Assembly: GCA_038503075.1 (NCBI GenBank)
Contig: JBCAML010000001.1
Location: 1,860,001 to 1,924,000 of the forward strand
From: Gyromitra esculenta
Taxonomy: Eukaryota; Ascomycota; Pezizomycetes; Pezizales; Discinaceae
Length of the DNA stretch: 64,000 bases
Reading direction: 5' to 3'
The notes beneath the pieces are model-generated. The model saw nothing but the letters and a program-made list of their open reading frames with translations, ran no database searches and was not told the DNA's origin. Shown in pieces: positions 24,549-35,964 of this stretch. Both the position numbers and the translations under genes were made by a program. Within the stretch, counting starts at the first letter, position 1, and each line of letters starts with the position of its first letter.

Positions 24549-27201
24549 ATGCGTACATTTACTTTATTAGGCCTTTCAGCCGTTGTGCTGCGAGGAGTAG
24601 CGGCAACAGGAAGAGTACGATAAATACTGATTACGGGGTTGGCGATTGTTGCTAATATAAGGGTCGCTTTACAGGGTTGGCGTGATCAAACCGAGTACTC
24701 TTGTCCGCAAAACATCAAAAACGACTGTACAGCGGACGAAGATAGTGGTTTTGACTGGAGTGATCTAAATGAAGGTTCCGTCAGCGCATACAAGGGTTAC
24801 GTTTTTAATGGTTGGAATTGCGCCAAAAAGCTTGGGAAGCGAAATCTCGAAGGAAGAACGTTCAATGTATGAAGTCCTTCGCCATATGTTTGTCTACACA
24901 GGGTTTGTGCTAACCCGGTGCTATCAGGATAAATGTATTGAAACCGACCTGAGCAGTGATACTTTCAGTAATGAAATCAGCTGTGACAAGTCATTCTCTA
25001 TTAGCCATCTTGATATCTCCGTCGATCAAGATTCCGATGTTGAGTTCCACTATGGTATGCCTGACGGCACTACGTGCAAGCAGACTAGAAGGTGTGGAGT
25101 GGAGGGTACTACTGTCACCAATGACCAGTGTGGTGGAGCAAAGACTGTCAAAGTTAAACTCTCCACAAACAGCGAAAATAAGACATGTAGACTCGGGGTT
25201 CACAGAGTTAATTTCGAATGTGGTACTACGACTACCAGTGTCCCGGTTCCTACCACTACCATCCCGACGGTTACCGCTTCAACTCCGGACGCAATTACAT
25301 CTACCGCTGGAATCTGCAGTATTCCAAGTAACTGCACTGGTGCAACTTGTACTATGCCTGCTGGATGCACAGCCACCACTGGTGCTGTTGAATTAACTTC
25401 AACCACATCCGCAGTAATTTCTACTTCCACGGTAGCAATTTGCACAATTCCTAGCGACTGTACTGGGGCAACTTGTACTATGCCTGCAGGGTGCAGTGGC
25501 AGCACTACAGGCACTGTTAAAGCGACGTCTATCACTTCGTCGGCGACATCTACTGCTACTTCTCCCACAGACACGTGTACGATCCCCAGTGATTGCAATG
25601 GCCCTACTTGCACTATGCCTACTGGGTGTAATTCGTCGACTGGTGGTGTTGCGCCGACTTCAACTACTTCTGCCCAAGCTTCCTCTACTACTCCTCCTTC
25701 AGAAATTTGTACCATCCCTAGCGACTGCACTGGAGAAACCTGCACCATGCCTGTGGGATGCCCCGACACTACAGGCACTGTCAAGGCGACATCTATCGCA
25801 TCATCAGTTGCATATACTACCACCATTCCTACGGATACGTGCACTATTCCCAGCAACTGCACCGGAGCTTATTGCACTATGCCTGTCGGATGTCCTTCAA
25901 CAGCAACTGGCGCTATTCAATTGACTACTACAACTCCGGATGCTATTACATCCGTTATTGACACCTGCATTACCCCTGGTAACTACACTGGTAGCTCTTA
26001 CACTATGCCTGCTGGATGCACTCCAGCCACGACTGGCACTGTCCAATCGGCTACTTCTGTTCTGTCAAGCGCTATCTCTGCCCCGGCCGACACTTGCACT
26101 ATCCCTAGCAATTGCACTGGAGTAGCATGTACTATGCCTGCTGGTTGCATCTCCACTACTAGTTCTACTGAAACGACTCTCGCCACCGACGTTCCTCTTA
26201 CATCCACAATACAGGCGACATCAATCGTTATCTCTACAGTTGTCATATCTTCCACTTTCAAGACTTCAAGCATTAGCCAAATCGGTCTTGTAGGAAGCAC
26301 TACTATTGGAACTGGAGGCGTGGCTAGCTCAGCCGGAAGCTCAACCATCACTGCCGTATTCACAACCACTAGCAGTGCTGCCGTTTCAGATGTCACTATG
26401 CCATCCACCGAGTGTCCGGATGTTCTCCCTAAGTGTCTCAAGACCTGGATCTTCATCTCCAACTGCACGGACACCGCAGACCCAACCTGCTTTTGTCCTG
26501 AAGAGGAGTTCGTTAACAAAGTCGTTGATTGCCTTTCATCCTGGGGTGCAGATGATAGCGAGGTTGCCAATTCCGTTGAATACTTCTTAGGTCTCTGTCA
26601 GTCTTATATCCCCCAAAACCCGGCCATTGTGACTGCTATTCCACCGACTATCACCCTTCCGTCGCCATCAGCCAACGTTCCAGTCCAGACTATTATCCAT
26701 ACCATTACTACTGTTGTACCATGCGAACCAACAACTATCACCACTGGGTCTTCATCCGGCAGCGTTGTATCCCTTACTATTTCTACAGTGGCCAAGACTG
26801 TCACTATCCCACAAGTCACTTTGGTCGTCACTGCCACTGACGCTACGCTCGTTTACCCCAGTCAGGATGCCATCGCCACTACTCCAGCACCGACTGGAGG
26901 GGCTGCTACTAGTGTCCCCGCCCAAACAACTACTCTGATTGCCAAGACATCTACCCTGGTTATCCAGACAACCCCTGCTCCATCCGTTCAAACAGGTGTT
27001 GTCACTTATCCAGCTGGTGTGTTTCGTACACAGACAACTTTGGTTACGTTTCCTGTTGGATCTAGTGCGAACGCTACCGGAAGTTTGACTCTCCCAACAA
27101 CCACCGGTGTTGCACTTTTCACAGGTGCGGCTTCTGGAATTGTCCCGGCTACTTTTGTCGCCATGCTGGGAGCTGCTATTGCTGTTTTATTCCAATTGTA
27201 G
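24549..27201 (+). CDS. CFEM-domain GPI-anchored cell-wall protein with Cys repeats
   Basis: Predicted 843 aa in three exons (24549-24614, 24675-24866, 24928-27201). A signal peptide, MRTFTLLGLSAVVLRGVAA, occupies exon 1. Residues 23 to about 180 form a cysteine-rich N-domain I do not recognise (DWSDLNEGSVSAYKGY.., later RCGVEGTTVTNDQCGG). Residues about 216-495 hold seven tandem 42-45-residue units with the core CTIPSDCTGATCTMPAGC and Thr/Ser-rich spacers. Residues about 582-643 are a CFEM domain (CPDVLPKC..NCTDTADPTCFC..) with seven of the usual eight Cys; a Trp occupies the eighth position. A long Thr/Ser/Pro stalk and the tail SANATG..ATFVAMLGAAIAVLFQL fit a GPI signal. CFEM proteins bind haem or mediate surface interaction and virulence in some fungi; the role here is not known. 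It is heavily O-glycosylated by inference. Confidence 0.9.
25306..26150 (+). repeat. seven in-frame tandem cysteine repeats
   Basis: The first Cys codon of each unit falls at 25315, 25441, 25576, 25708, 25840, 25966 and 26095. Spacings of 126-135 nt are all multiples of three. Unit six has lost two Cys to Tyr (CITPGNYTGSSYTMPAGC). The core is conserved and the spacers vary, as expected for a selected repeat. Confidence 0.9.
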
Positions 27202-29170
27202 TTGGTTGGCTTGTAAAATTAATGTTACTATCGAGATGGGGTCGTTCGCTTTCTTGTTTCATTTTACTTTGTCTCATTTTAGCAGGATAAGGACAGGCAT
27301 TACGGGTAATGTGAACTAAATTAATGGTAGAAGGGTTGATTGCTTTTGGTTTTTGGATGTCTGTACAGTTAGTTAGTGTTTTGGGTTCTACTTTGCATTT
27401 TCATTTTGGTTGGTACACTTTCCTAGCCGTAATAGATTGGTGGTGTGAGACTAAGAAAACACTCTTGTTTCCCGAGAGAGAAAAGCTGTATTTGTGACTC
27501 TAACTCGAATTTACGGTAGCCAAAAGAAAGTCTCAAAACCTCCCAGCGAGCTTCTGAAGAATGATACCAGCGTTGCGAACCAGTTGCTTTAGCTTTCTGT
27601 AGCTGCGGCTCATCTCTTGAAATAATTAACCAATTTAAACACGTCAAGCCAGTCAGCCCGTTTTCCGCCCCCAAACTTGTACGAGGGCCTTGAGTACCGT
27701 AGTATTTGGTGAAATTCGTTCTAGCGCTAGTAGGTAAGACATGTATATAGTCTGTTAATACTCTACGTTTATGATGCTGCTGGGGGGCTTTTGGTAGAAA
27801 ATCATGGAAAGTCAACATGTCTTATGCACGTTTTACCTACTAGCGCCGGAACGAATTTCACCAAATGCTAAGGCACTCGTGTGAGAGGGAATGTCAGGCG
27901 GCAGGTGGTGGTGTTGTTCTACTCGAGCTCGATTGCATTCCATACTTTTTCTAATTAGCTCAGTTTGATGTTTAACAAATTGCATTCTTGATCTATATAT
28001 CAGGCTCTTTTATCAGGCTTCTTGGGGAGTCGTGAAGGGGGAAAAAAAAACGGTTATCTCTTACTTGCACCGCCACCTGTCGCCAGATTTTTTTTTTTAA
28101 TTTAAATCTAAGTTTATTTCTACTTAGTTGGAAAAAGGATAGACCCTTCATGGGTATTCGTCAGACTTTCCCTTACACCCAAGTACATATATCGCAAGAC
28201 ACCCAATTGACAAATTAATTCCTGAACGCTACGCTGCATTCCTCTTGTAGGTCTTGGAAGCATCTGAGGGGTTTGCCGTTTCAATGAAACGCAGCCTCGT
28301 CGATCAGTAAGGTAGAGAACGAGGCGTCAAATCGCATAGGTTTCTTCGTGCTACGATTCGTAAAGTAAAGTGCCCCAAAAAAGGTGGGGCAAAGAAATTG
28401 GTGAAACTGCCGGGCCTTCGCAAGGAGGTATCCTATGGCTTGTCACAAATGCCAATGGCAATAACAAAAGAGGGTGAACGGAATCGGAATGTGCGTTATG
28501 CAAGTTCTCAACGATAAAAGGAGGTGTGAAAAATCTTATACCTCAAGACTGATATCCCTTTTGGCGTATGGACTTATCTTTCTCTTGATGGCTTAGGTTT
28601 CCTCTATTGAAGAATCTTAAACCTAATCCAGTGACGATAGGTTTCTTGGTAAGAAAAGCCGAAGCAGGGGTCTTTCGGACTCTAGCAGCGAACGTACCCA
28701 CTGAGCCTCTAGCAGCCAATCCCGTAATCTGTCCCGACCTCTTAGTGTGCCAAGAGCACTGTTAATAACAGAGATGTTCTTGCAAGCTAGCCAGGCAAGG
28801 GGTGTGTGACGGTGCTCTTAGTAAGTGCACTGTTAAGTTGAGCGTGAGGCCGCCAACTTTGCCACTCTTTCTAGTATAGCGTGAGGACCTGAATACAGAC
28901 GAAGAGATTGCTGTATCTATAATAATCACTCGACATCCAACGACGATTGCGGGTCAATGGGATTGGGACCGTCCTAATCGTTTCCGGGGTCGATCTTTGC
29001 ATTGAGCAACGAACCAGAATGGTGATGTCATAATACAGATGCATGTAGCATTATCAACAACTTGAGGCGACGAAACTGAGCCCATCATCCAAATATATCG
29101 CCAAATACCAGGCACTTAGCTATCTCACTAGATTAACCAACCTTCAAACCGCCTTCGAAACAATACGATC
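27202..29170. other. intergenic with one MITE copy
   Basis: CFEM 3' flank, the 177-bp element at 27697-27873, and about 1.3 kb of non-coding DNA upstream of the PNPOx-like gene. The 131-aa minus-strand frame at 27423-27818 runs into the MITE arm and is not treated as a gene. Confidence 0.5.
27697..27873. repeat. 177-bp MITE family A, copy 1
   Basis: About 50-bp terminal inverted repeats starting CCGTAGTATTTGGTGAAATT at the left. The right arm ends ACGAATTTCACCAAATGCTAAGG. TA flanks the left end at 27695-27696, but the right flank has drifted (CA). It is about 89% identical to copy 2 at 42773-42949 and has exactly the same length. The differences, about 19 by eye, are nearly all transitions. 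Confidence 0.9.
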
Positions 29171-30106
29171 ATGAAGCGCATCCAGATTTCTCCCTGGAAG
29201 CCCCTCCTCCAACAACATATTAGCGCCATAAGCCCCCCCACCTTCGTCCTCGCCACGATAACAACCACTGCTGCCACTTCCACTACAAACCCGGGGTTTT
29301 CGCAAATACTTGGAAATGCTGCGAGTACTCAATCCGCTACTCCTCGGTGTCGAACCATGATCTATCGCGGCTTCCTTGCCAATGTTTCACCCAACAAACA
29401 CAACCCTCTCGAGTCCCATAACCCACGCGGCGTATTTGAATCTGATGCTCTGACATTCACAACCGATTCCCGTATGGCAAAAACCGGAGAGATTCTCCCG
29501 CCGCATGCTTCAGGCGGCAATGCAGAGGTTAAGACTACTGGGGGAGGGTACGTAGAGGCTATGTTCTGGATTGCTGGAGACACAACCACAGGAGCGAATA
29601 TCCAGAACCAGTGGAGGGTGCGAGGGAAGTGTTATCTCCTCGCCGAAGAAGATGTCGACGATGCTAGTGAGGTGACAGGGGCACTGGAGAAGCATATGTT
29701 ACCCACTGGTATTGAGGGTAGGGATAAGTGGTCTTGGAAGAAGGAGGTACAAACACATTTTGGAAACATGATACCTGCATTAAGAGGATCGTTTGCGAAT
29801 CCGCCTCCCGGTGTACCATTAGGTATCCCACTGTCCGAGATATCTACAGAGAAATCAGGAGGTGGGGATAAGCTTGTGAAGGGGAGCAAGATCAGTAATG
29901 ATAATGTAATGGATGAAGAAGGATTGGCAGCCATTGCAAGGAGGAATATGAGAGTTGGCGTGATTATTCCGGAAGTCGTTGAGAGACTGGATCTAGCTGA
30001 AGATGATGGGAAGGCTAGGAGGTGGGTTTGGTGGAGGGTAGGTGATGAAGAAAAGGACACAGAGGAGGTCGTTAATGGCTGGAAGATGGAGGAGATATGG
30101 CCTTAA
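29171..30106 (+). CDS. PNPOx-like FMN-binding protein (Alr4036 type)
   Basis: An intronless 311-aa protein of the pyridoxamine 5'-phosphate oxidase-like split-barrel fold. The ATG at 29171 begins MKRIQISPWKPLLQQHI, the usual family start (PWKPLL). CRTMIYRGFL, LTFTTDSRMAKTGEI, VEAMFWI and NQWRVRGKCYLLAE are the recognisable blocks that line the FMN site and dimer interface. The segment from about residue 165 (WKKEVQTHFGNMIPALRGSFANPPPG) matches the C-terminal part of the family. The last 60 residues (RNMRVGVIIPEVVERLDL.., RRWVWWRV) are also typical. The true substrate of fungal members is not known. It is probably a cytosolic flavoprotein. No lesion is seen. Confidence 0.9.
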   Translation: MKRIQISPWKPLLQQHISAISPPTFVLATITTTAATSTTNPGFSQILGNAASTQSATPRCRTMIYRGFLANVSPNKHNPLESHNPRGVFESDALTFTTDSRMAKTGEILPPHASGGNAEVKTTGGGYVEAMFWIAGDTTTGANIQNQWRVRGKCYLLAEEDVDDASEVTGALEKHMLPTGIEGRDKWSWKKEVQTHFGNMIPALRGSFANPPPGVPLGIPLSEISTEKSGGGDKLVKGSKISNDNVMDEEGLAAIARRNMRVGVIIPEVVERLDLAEDDGKARRWVWWRVGDEEKDTEEVVNGWKMEEIWP

Positions 30107-33100
30107 TTAATCGTATTTTTATTGGGTAATTAAAGATAACCTATAGTCAAGAACCCAAACTTTTACTTTATTATTTAGATTATTCTTGATATAAACTTCC
30201 AAACCCCTTTATATGTGCTCTGACCTCTGCGTTCCCACCCAAACAAGGCTCAAGATTAAAGAAACTCCCCATTTAAGTAAAAACCATGCTTCCAAAAAAA
30301 AACCCCCCCCCTTCCTGCCAGCTGAAGGTTGGTAATAGTCTCATGACCAATTGGCTAAGCTTGGAAGCCACATGACGGAGGAAACAGTAATAGCCACTTA
30401 AAATAGAACCACAGCTGGGGACAGCTCATAGCCAAGGAGACTCTAGTGCTGCCTTGTCATTGACTCGCTCTCAACCCTCTCCTCCTGATTCCTCATAGCA
30501 GCTCTTCGTCCCGTCTTTCTCATCCATCGCATAAATAGATATCCTCTTAATATTTCATCTCGCGGTTTCCCCCACTAAACGAGGAGTGTTACCGGGCGTC
30601 GTTTGGATTTTTATCCTCCTGCGTGTGGCCTTTGTCGCCTCTCTACGACTACTCCAATGCGAGCTGCAATTCGAGTCGTCGGTACGGTGGATATGGCCTC
30701 TTTTCCTAGCAGGACAAGGAAGTAGCCGATCGTTGACTACGATCAGGAACGATAGGAAGAAAGTGGAGGCGAACAAACCTGTTGTCGTGAGTGATTTTGG
30801 GTGCATCATTGGTGGCATTTTGAGGGATTGAGATATATACTAGAAACGGAAAATAGGCTTATAGCTTCGAGAGAAAAACTTGTTTCGAGTGTGTGGCCAA
30901 GAACAGGGGGTAAACCTGATGGGATTTGATTGATTATCCGTCTATAGCAAAAACAGGAGTGAATTTATATGCAAGTTAGCACCAGTGGCGGGCCGCGGGC
31001 CGCGGGAAGAAAAAAAAACTGAGGTCGAGAATGGAGACCTGACTAAAACACGGAGGATTTCGGAGCGCAAGAAACTTCAAGATAATTCGGAACTAGTCTA
31101 GCACTAACCATTTTGACTAGTTTTTAGGCCTTTGGTAATATTCTAGTTCCAATTACTACGAGACAGAGTGTGTCCATCAACTGTAGAGAGCTAACCTACA
31201 CAGCAGTGCTAACAAATTTCTATTCGGTTCAAACTAACAATCTATATTATCCTCATGAACTTTATAAATTTACTCCCACTAGGCTACTGGTTTACAGAAA
31301 CGAACTAAATCATTCTGTTGTGGTTCGTTTTGCGATTCTAAAACGAGAATAGTGTCTAGAATTGTCGTTATGCTCTGCACGGTATAGTAAATAGTGAGCT
31401 GTGTATCGACTTCCTTTGCTAACTGATGTTTTTTATATTGGACACGGCTTTGCTGGCATCATTGTAACCTGGTTTCAGCCGAGGCTACATGTAGTACTAC
31501 CCTTGGGCCGATATAAAGTGATTTCTTTGTTATGGTCCTTTTTTTCGCTTCTTTATCACTCATCCGCACTATTATCATACCCACACTCTAGCCAGTGTAC
31601 GCATGTACCCTTTCGCTGTTGACTAAATACCGGGATGATTGCAGCAAATAGCCACAGCTAAATATTCTACCTGGCAACTTCATACCGAATCAAACAATAC
31701 GAAATCTCGCCAAAAAAAAACACCAGGCCAGGTTCACCACTTCCTTGATTGACGGGACTTTGCTGACGCTCGTTCTCACTCATGGACCAACCTCCATTAG
31801 CAGTTGGCAAAAGAGTCTCTCTAATACAAAGCCAGGCTTCCGGAAGTGGTAGCTAGTATTCGTATCTTAGTACTGGCCACTACAATACAGTCGACCCGTC
31901 TGAACCCCACAAACATTCCTACCTGTCCGAGGCTGCAACAATAACGGTATCGAGTGGTAGTTAATGGTCATTGTTTGGATTCCCTCCGGGACAGCCACAA
32001 ACCCAGCAGGACTTCACTTACATCTCGAATTCAAACATATACAACTAAACAGTGGAGCTTCATGCAGGAGCTAAAATATAAAGAGAAAATACGGGTGCTG
32101 AAGTTAATGAATATAGAAGATATACCGTATCGAAAGACGCACGACAAAGTCGATGGTGTGAAGCGAGAGTGAGAGCCCCTAATGCAGCAAAATAAGACGC
32201 AAAGACAAAAACTTAATGTGTTTACTGTATAAGTCAGGGGTCATCATAATCATTACTATTATTACTAAGAATCGTGATATTGCTTATACTACATACTGGA
32301 TGCCTTCCCGTAATGCCTGGATTCAAGGCTAGAGTAACTCAGACAAATGAAGGCCAGAATTTAAACCTGAACTTCAGATCTATTAACAGCAACAATCCCA
32401 AGTTCGATGATTACTAATAGTATTTTTTTCACAGGAAAATCGTGAAAAATTAGCAGATATCTTCCAATACACAAGCTATGGTAACCCTGTAAAGAAACCT
32501 CGCTTTTCTCGCTATTTGATGAATTGCAACCATGGAATTGACATAGGTGACCTTTCTTCTGGTGTGGTTTCTGGTTGCCATGGCATACCGTTTCCCTTCT
32601 AGGGATCTGAAGGGCTTATGATATCTAAAAGAGGGATGGGGACCCCCTGCGCAGCTGCCATGATTCTATGTCGTGAAGTTCTCAGATCGGTTGTCTGGTT
32701 TGTTTCAGCATACTTTACTGCTCTGAAGTGCTTCAGATTTTTACGGGGAGGCATCCACTATTCTTTGTCTTTATTCTCTATCCTTTGTTCTCTCTACATA
32801 TAGAGACCGCGTTGGTCCCTAAGAGAACTGAGATCAGCTGTAACGCGCCCTCGATCGTTCACACCACACTAAGCCCACTCTCAGTCAGAATTACCAAAAA
32901 AACTATTCACCCGGTGAAAATTAGCTTCCAAAAGAGGGTCTTAGAAAAAGACTATAGAAATATTCATTGCCTAGCATTTGTATAAGAGTCAGTCTGCCTC
33001 CTAGTTTTCCCCTACCGGTAACGTCGGCGGATCACAATAAATCACTAGCCAGACGACTACATCCACCCACAAAGCTAAAACTCAGAAATTAGAACCAAAA

Positions 33101-33289
33101 TCTTTATCAGATTAGCATCCATAATTACACGGCCACGTCTCCTTCGTCAAGGTAGCATTCTAGATTTCCATCCCTGTACCAATCTTGTGCCCTTTCGCAC
33201 GTACAGCCACATCACTCAGAACCGCCCAGCTAAATTTTTTATTTACCTCCCTCTTTATCCGCTAGCTACCCTTTGAAGAACACACAATC
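30107..33289. other. gene-poor intergenic region
   Basis: About 3.2 kb. Apart from the possible small gene at 30555-30818, nothing is recognisable. Poly-A/poly-C tracts lie near 30293-30311 and a GC-rich GGGCCGCGGGCCGCGGG near 30990. A TACATGTA is at 31486-31493. The last 300 bp is the promoter of the secreted protein at 33290. Confidence 0.45.
30555..30818 (-). CDS. possible small single-pass membrane protein
   Basis: An 87-aa frame starting MPPMMHPKSLTTTGLFASTF, then a hydrophobic stretch (FLSFLIVVNDRLL) ending in LPCPARKRG. The N-terminal HPKS..T..LF.S pattern followed by LLPCP resembles short uncharacterised fungal membrane proteins, but I cannot name the family. The C-terminal half is basic. 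An overlapping plus-strand frame (30586-30831) also has a hydrophobic start, so strand assignment is uncertain. Confidence 0.4.
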   Translation of the reverse strand: MPPMMHPKSLTTTGLFASTFFLSFLIVVNDRLLPCPARKRGHIHRTDDSNCSSHWSSRREATKATRRRIKIQTTPGNTPRLVGETAR

Positions 33290-33874
33290 ATGAAGAGTCA
33301 CACTTTAGCCTTCATTCTTTTCGAATTCCTCCTCCTTCTCATCCTGATTACACAAATCCAATGCCAGGACACCTCCCACAGCCACTTCCACCACCTCCGA
33401 AATCGCAACGACATCATAGCCGGGGAAGTCAGGTGCGAACAAGGTCATGCAACAAACGACCGCAGACTTCGACCGAGCTTGGATTCCATCAAGCACATAC
33501 AGAACGCGATCGAACGCGACGCCAAAAAAAGGATTGAGTGGGACCCTCTCAAGGACATGCCCGAGGTGTATAAGAGCATGGGAGGACAAAGTCCTAAGGA
33601 CTGCGAGTTTGTGTATAAGAAGGTGTTCAAGGCAGATCAGTATGGGTCCGTGGCTGTCAACTTGTGTAGCGATAGAAAAACGAAGGTTGGATTTGCGGCG
33701 GACAAGATTTTGTTTGCCGTGGATCTTGTCGTTGCTGAATGTGGGGATGTAACTAATAGTCCGCCAACGGCCGCGGGAAGGTTTACCTTTACGGGTATGC
33801 CAGGGAGTATCCAGGTTACTATTGTCGATGAGATTAGAAAGAAGATTCTGAAAAAAATCAGTGAAGGGAAGTGA
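33290..33874 (+). CDS. small secreted cysteine protein, effector candidate
   Basis: An intronless 194-aa protein. The ATG at 33290 gives a strong signal peptide (MKSHTLAFILFEFLLLLILI..IQCQ). The mature part has four Cys in the order VRCEQG, KDCEFV, NLCSDR and AECGDV, a pattern suggesting two disulfides. A conserved-looking core, YGSVAVNLCS..KVGFAADKILFAVDLVVAECG, is followed by AGRFTFTGMPGSIQVTI. It is similar in plan, though not closely in sequence, to the secreted protein at 53897: a central C-C pair, a C after an alpha-helical segment, and a Gly-rich strand near the end. The leader is C/T-rich. Function is unknown; secretion is the only confident statement. Confidence 0.8.
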   Translation: MKSHTLAFILFEFLLLLILITQIQCQDTSHSHFHHLRNRNDIIAGEVRCEQGHATNDRRLRPSLDSIKHIQNAIERDAKKRIEWDPLKDMPEVYKSMGGQSPKDCEFVYKKVFKADQYGSVAVNLCSDRKTKVGFAADKILFAVDLVVAECGDVTNSPPTAAGRFTFTGMPGSIQVTIVDEIRKKILKKISEGK

Positions 33875-34372
33875 TAACGCTTAGATTTTCTCTTCTGTTG
33901 GTTGAAGAATCTTAGTGTACTTACTGCAATTTGTTTTCTCTTTTCAAAGTTAGCTGCTCCGTGTTTTATGTAGTAATTAGAGCTGTATTCGGCGTGTTTG
34001 CAAACTGGATGCCTATAGTATACTTGTTAATTTCATATATCCCTTTAAAAACACAAGTGGCCGTGATGAGAATCTCGATTAAAATTCGGATAAGCACCGT
34101 GTCCTCTCCCATAGTAAAAAAAACGAAATATAATTTATTATTTTAAGATAAAAGACCTTCTAGACGCCCTAGCCAAATGATCAACGAAGATGAATTATGT
34201 AAATGTACCACCCACCACGGCTTTTAGCCATAATATCGAAAACCTACCCATCCAGATCCACGACGCAACCAAATTATATCCACCCTGGTATTCCCACTCG
34301 TAGTTTACCTTCCTCGGCGCTTTTCGGTTAATCCGCAGTTTTCACTTTCACCAATATGTAATATGGTCGAAA
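33875..34372. other. intergenic between convergent genes
   Basis: 3' flanks of the secreted protein (+) and the acid phosphatase (-). AT-rich, with no gene. Confidence 0.5.
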
Positions 34373-35964
34373 TCACAAGTTTGCAACGAGCGCAACCAAT
34401 CCCATCCCGATTACGGCAAACAACACCTCACTACCACCAACCTTTCTCGCAAAATTGGGACTTGTTGTAGCACTAGGAGATGCGGTATGACTAACTGAAG
34501 TAGTAGCGTTACGAACCACCCTTTACGCACCGCACTGTCAACAAGCTATCCAATATATACCACATGCATCCGGGTCCAGCCCCCAACCAACCATCTACCC
34601 CAATTCTACCCACACCCATCCCTACGCACGAGGAAAAAAATCAAGGAGTGGAAGTTAACTTAAACATACTTCGGAGGATTTTGCAAACTCGGCACTTCCA
34701 ATACCCCCGCATAAACTGTATCACCGTTCGGTACCCCCCACGTATCCTTCACTTTCGACAAAACTGTTCGCCCGTTCACTACCAGCTCCGTATTCGGTCG
34801 CGGCATCGGTGCCCAAACTTTGTTATTGAATATCCCCGGATAGGACTCGTTCAGGTAGGTGCTTGATAGTGTATCCAGGGCACGAACGTCATCTTTCGTT
34901 ACTTTCGCAACGAAGGAGAATACATTGGCGCCACAGTCAAAGCGGCCGAGTGTGTGAAGGTCCCAGTTGGCAGAGACGGTAGCGATTTCACTGTAGTGGT
35001 CTGGAAGGGTTAGTTAATTGCGTTGCAGAGGGCGAAATGAGGTGGGAGGCACCATAGTAGTTTGAGTCAGTAGTACCGACTAGATCCGTAGGGACTGCAC
35101 CTCCAAGGAGTATCCCGAGGACACGATTTTGGGTCGTGTAGGAGTGATTTTCATCGAATGTGACAAGGATAAGGGTGTCCTATTCCATAAGCATAGGATT
35201 GGCCTAAGATGGGAGAGGAGGCGGACTACCTTCATGAAGTACTCATTAGTAAGGAGGGGCTCGAGGAAGTTCCGGGTCCACGTGCCGGCGACAGTGACGG
35301 ACGTGTCGTGGCCGTCAGATGTCATGTTTGGGGTGATGAACATCCATTGCGGTAGCTTTTCGTCCGCTAGGTCTTTTTCAAAATATGTCAAATTCTTGAT
35401 TAAGGCCAGACGCTCGGGATCACTCGCGACAGAATCAAACATGACTAGCGGACTGCCAAACATTAGTCTAAACCACCCAGTTTATGCAATATATAATATG
35501 AGAAAAGCATACTTGTGCTTCCTCACGTAATCATTCGCCTTTGTAACTTGGTTCTTATACTCCGCGCCTGTGAACCCGGAATACGGCATATCCTCCTGAT
35601 ACAGCCCCCATGTGATCCCCTTATCCTCCAACAGATCCGCAATGCTCGAAACGTTTCCCGGGATCGAGTTCGGGTCATCGTTGTTGATCCCAAAATATTC
35701 GCCACCCACGGAAGCAACGTAGTTGGGCTCACTCGGGTGCGTGATAGCGAAGTAGTTTTGCAGTGTGATGCCTTTGCTTGCAACCCATTGCAGACTCGGG
35801 TCACCGACAGCTTTGTCGTAGTCGGTATTTTCGAGCCAGATGGTCACAAAACGGCTGAACGACTTGCCGGTAACGGAGCTGGTGGGAGAGCGCGTATAGC
35901 CCAGCGGGACGCTGGCGAGGGTTGTCGCGGCCGAGGCTAGAAGGAGAAGGGGAGTTTGGTGCAT
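34373..35964 (-). CDS. acid phosphatase / phosphoesterase, probably GPI-anchored
   Basis: Phosphoesterase-family (PF04185-type) secreted phosphatase. Exons 35964-35513, 35452-35230, 35179-35053 and 35000-34670 join in phase. The ATG at 35964 gives the signal peptide MHQTPLLLLASAATTLASV. Motifs: WLENTDYDKAVGDP, HPSEPNYVASVGGEYFG, KHNPLVMFDSVASDPER, TLILVTFDENHSYTTQNR and DHYSEIATVSANWDL. If exon 4 reads on, it stops at 34660 (380 aa). A GTATGT donor at 34669 and an AAAG acceptor at 34521 join it to a fifth exon, 34520-34373. That exon encodes RNATTSVSHTASPSAT.. and a hydrophobic end (LFAVIGMGLVALVANL), an ideal GPI signal, giving 426 aa. Aspergillus fumigatus PhoA is a GPI-anchored relative. 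Both ends may be used. It is divergent from the multicopper oxidase. Confidence 0.88.

Noticed and set aside
25200..26570. Long minus-strand and alternative plus frames across the CFEM gene
   Set aside because: These are shadows of the Cys/Thr repeat array in other frames, with repetitive composition inherited from the repeat.
27423..27818. 131-aa minus-strand frame as a protein gene
   Set aside because: Its N-terminal half is the MITE arm sequence, and a similar frame appears in MITE copy 2 at 42667-42894. The resemblance is due to the repeat, not to a gene.
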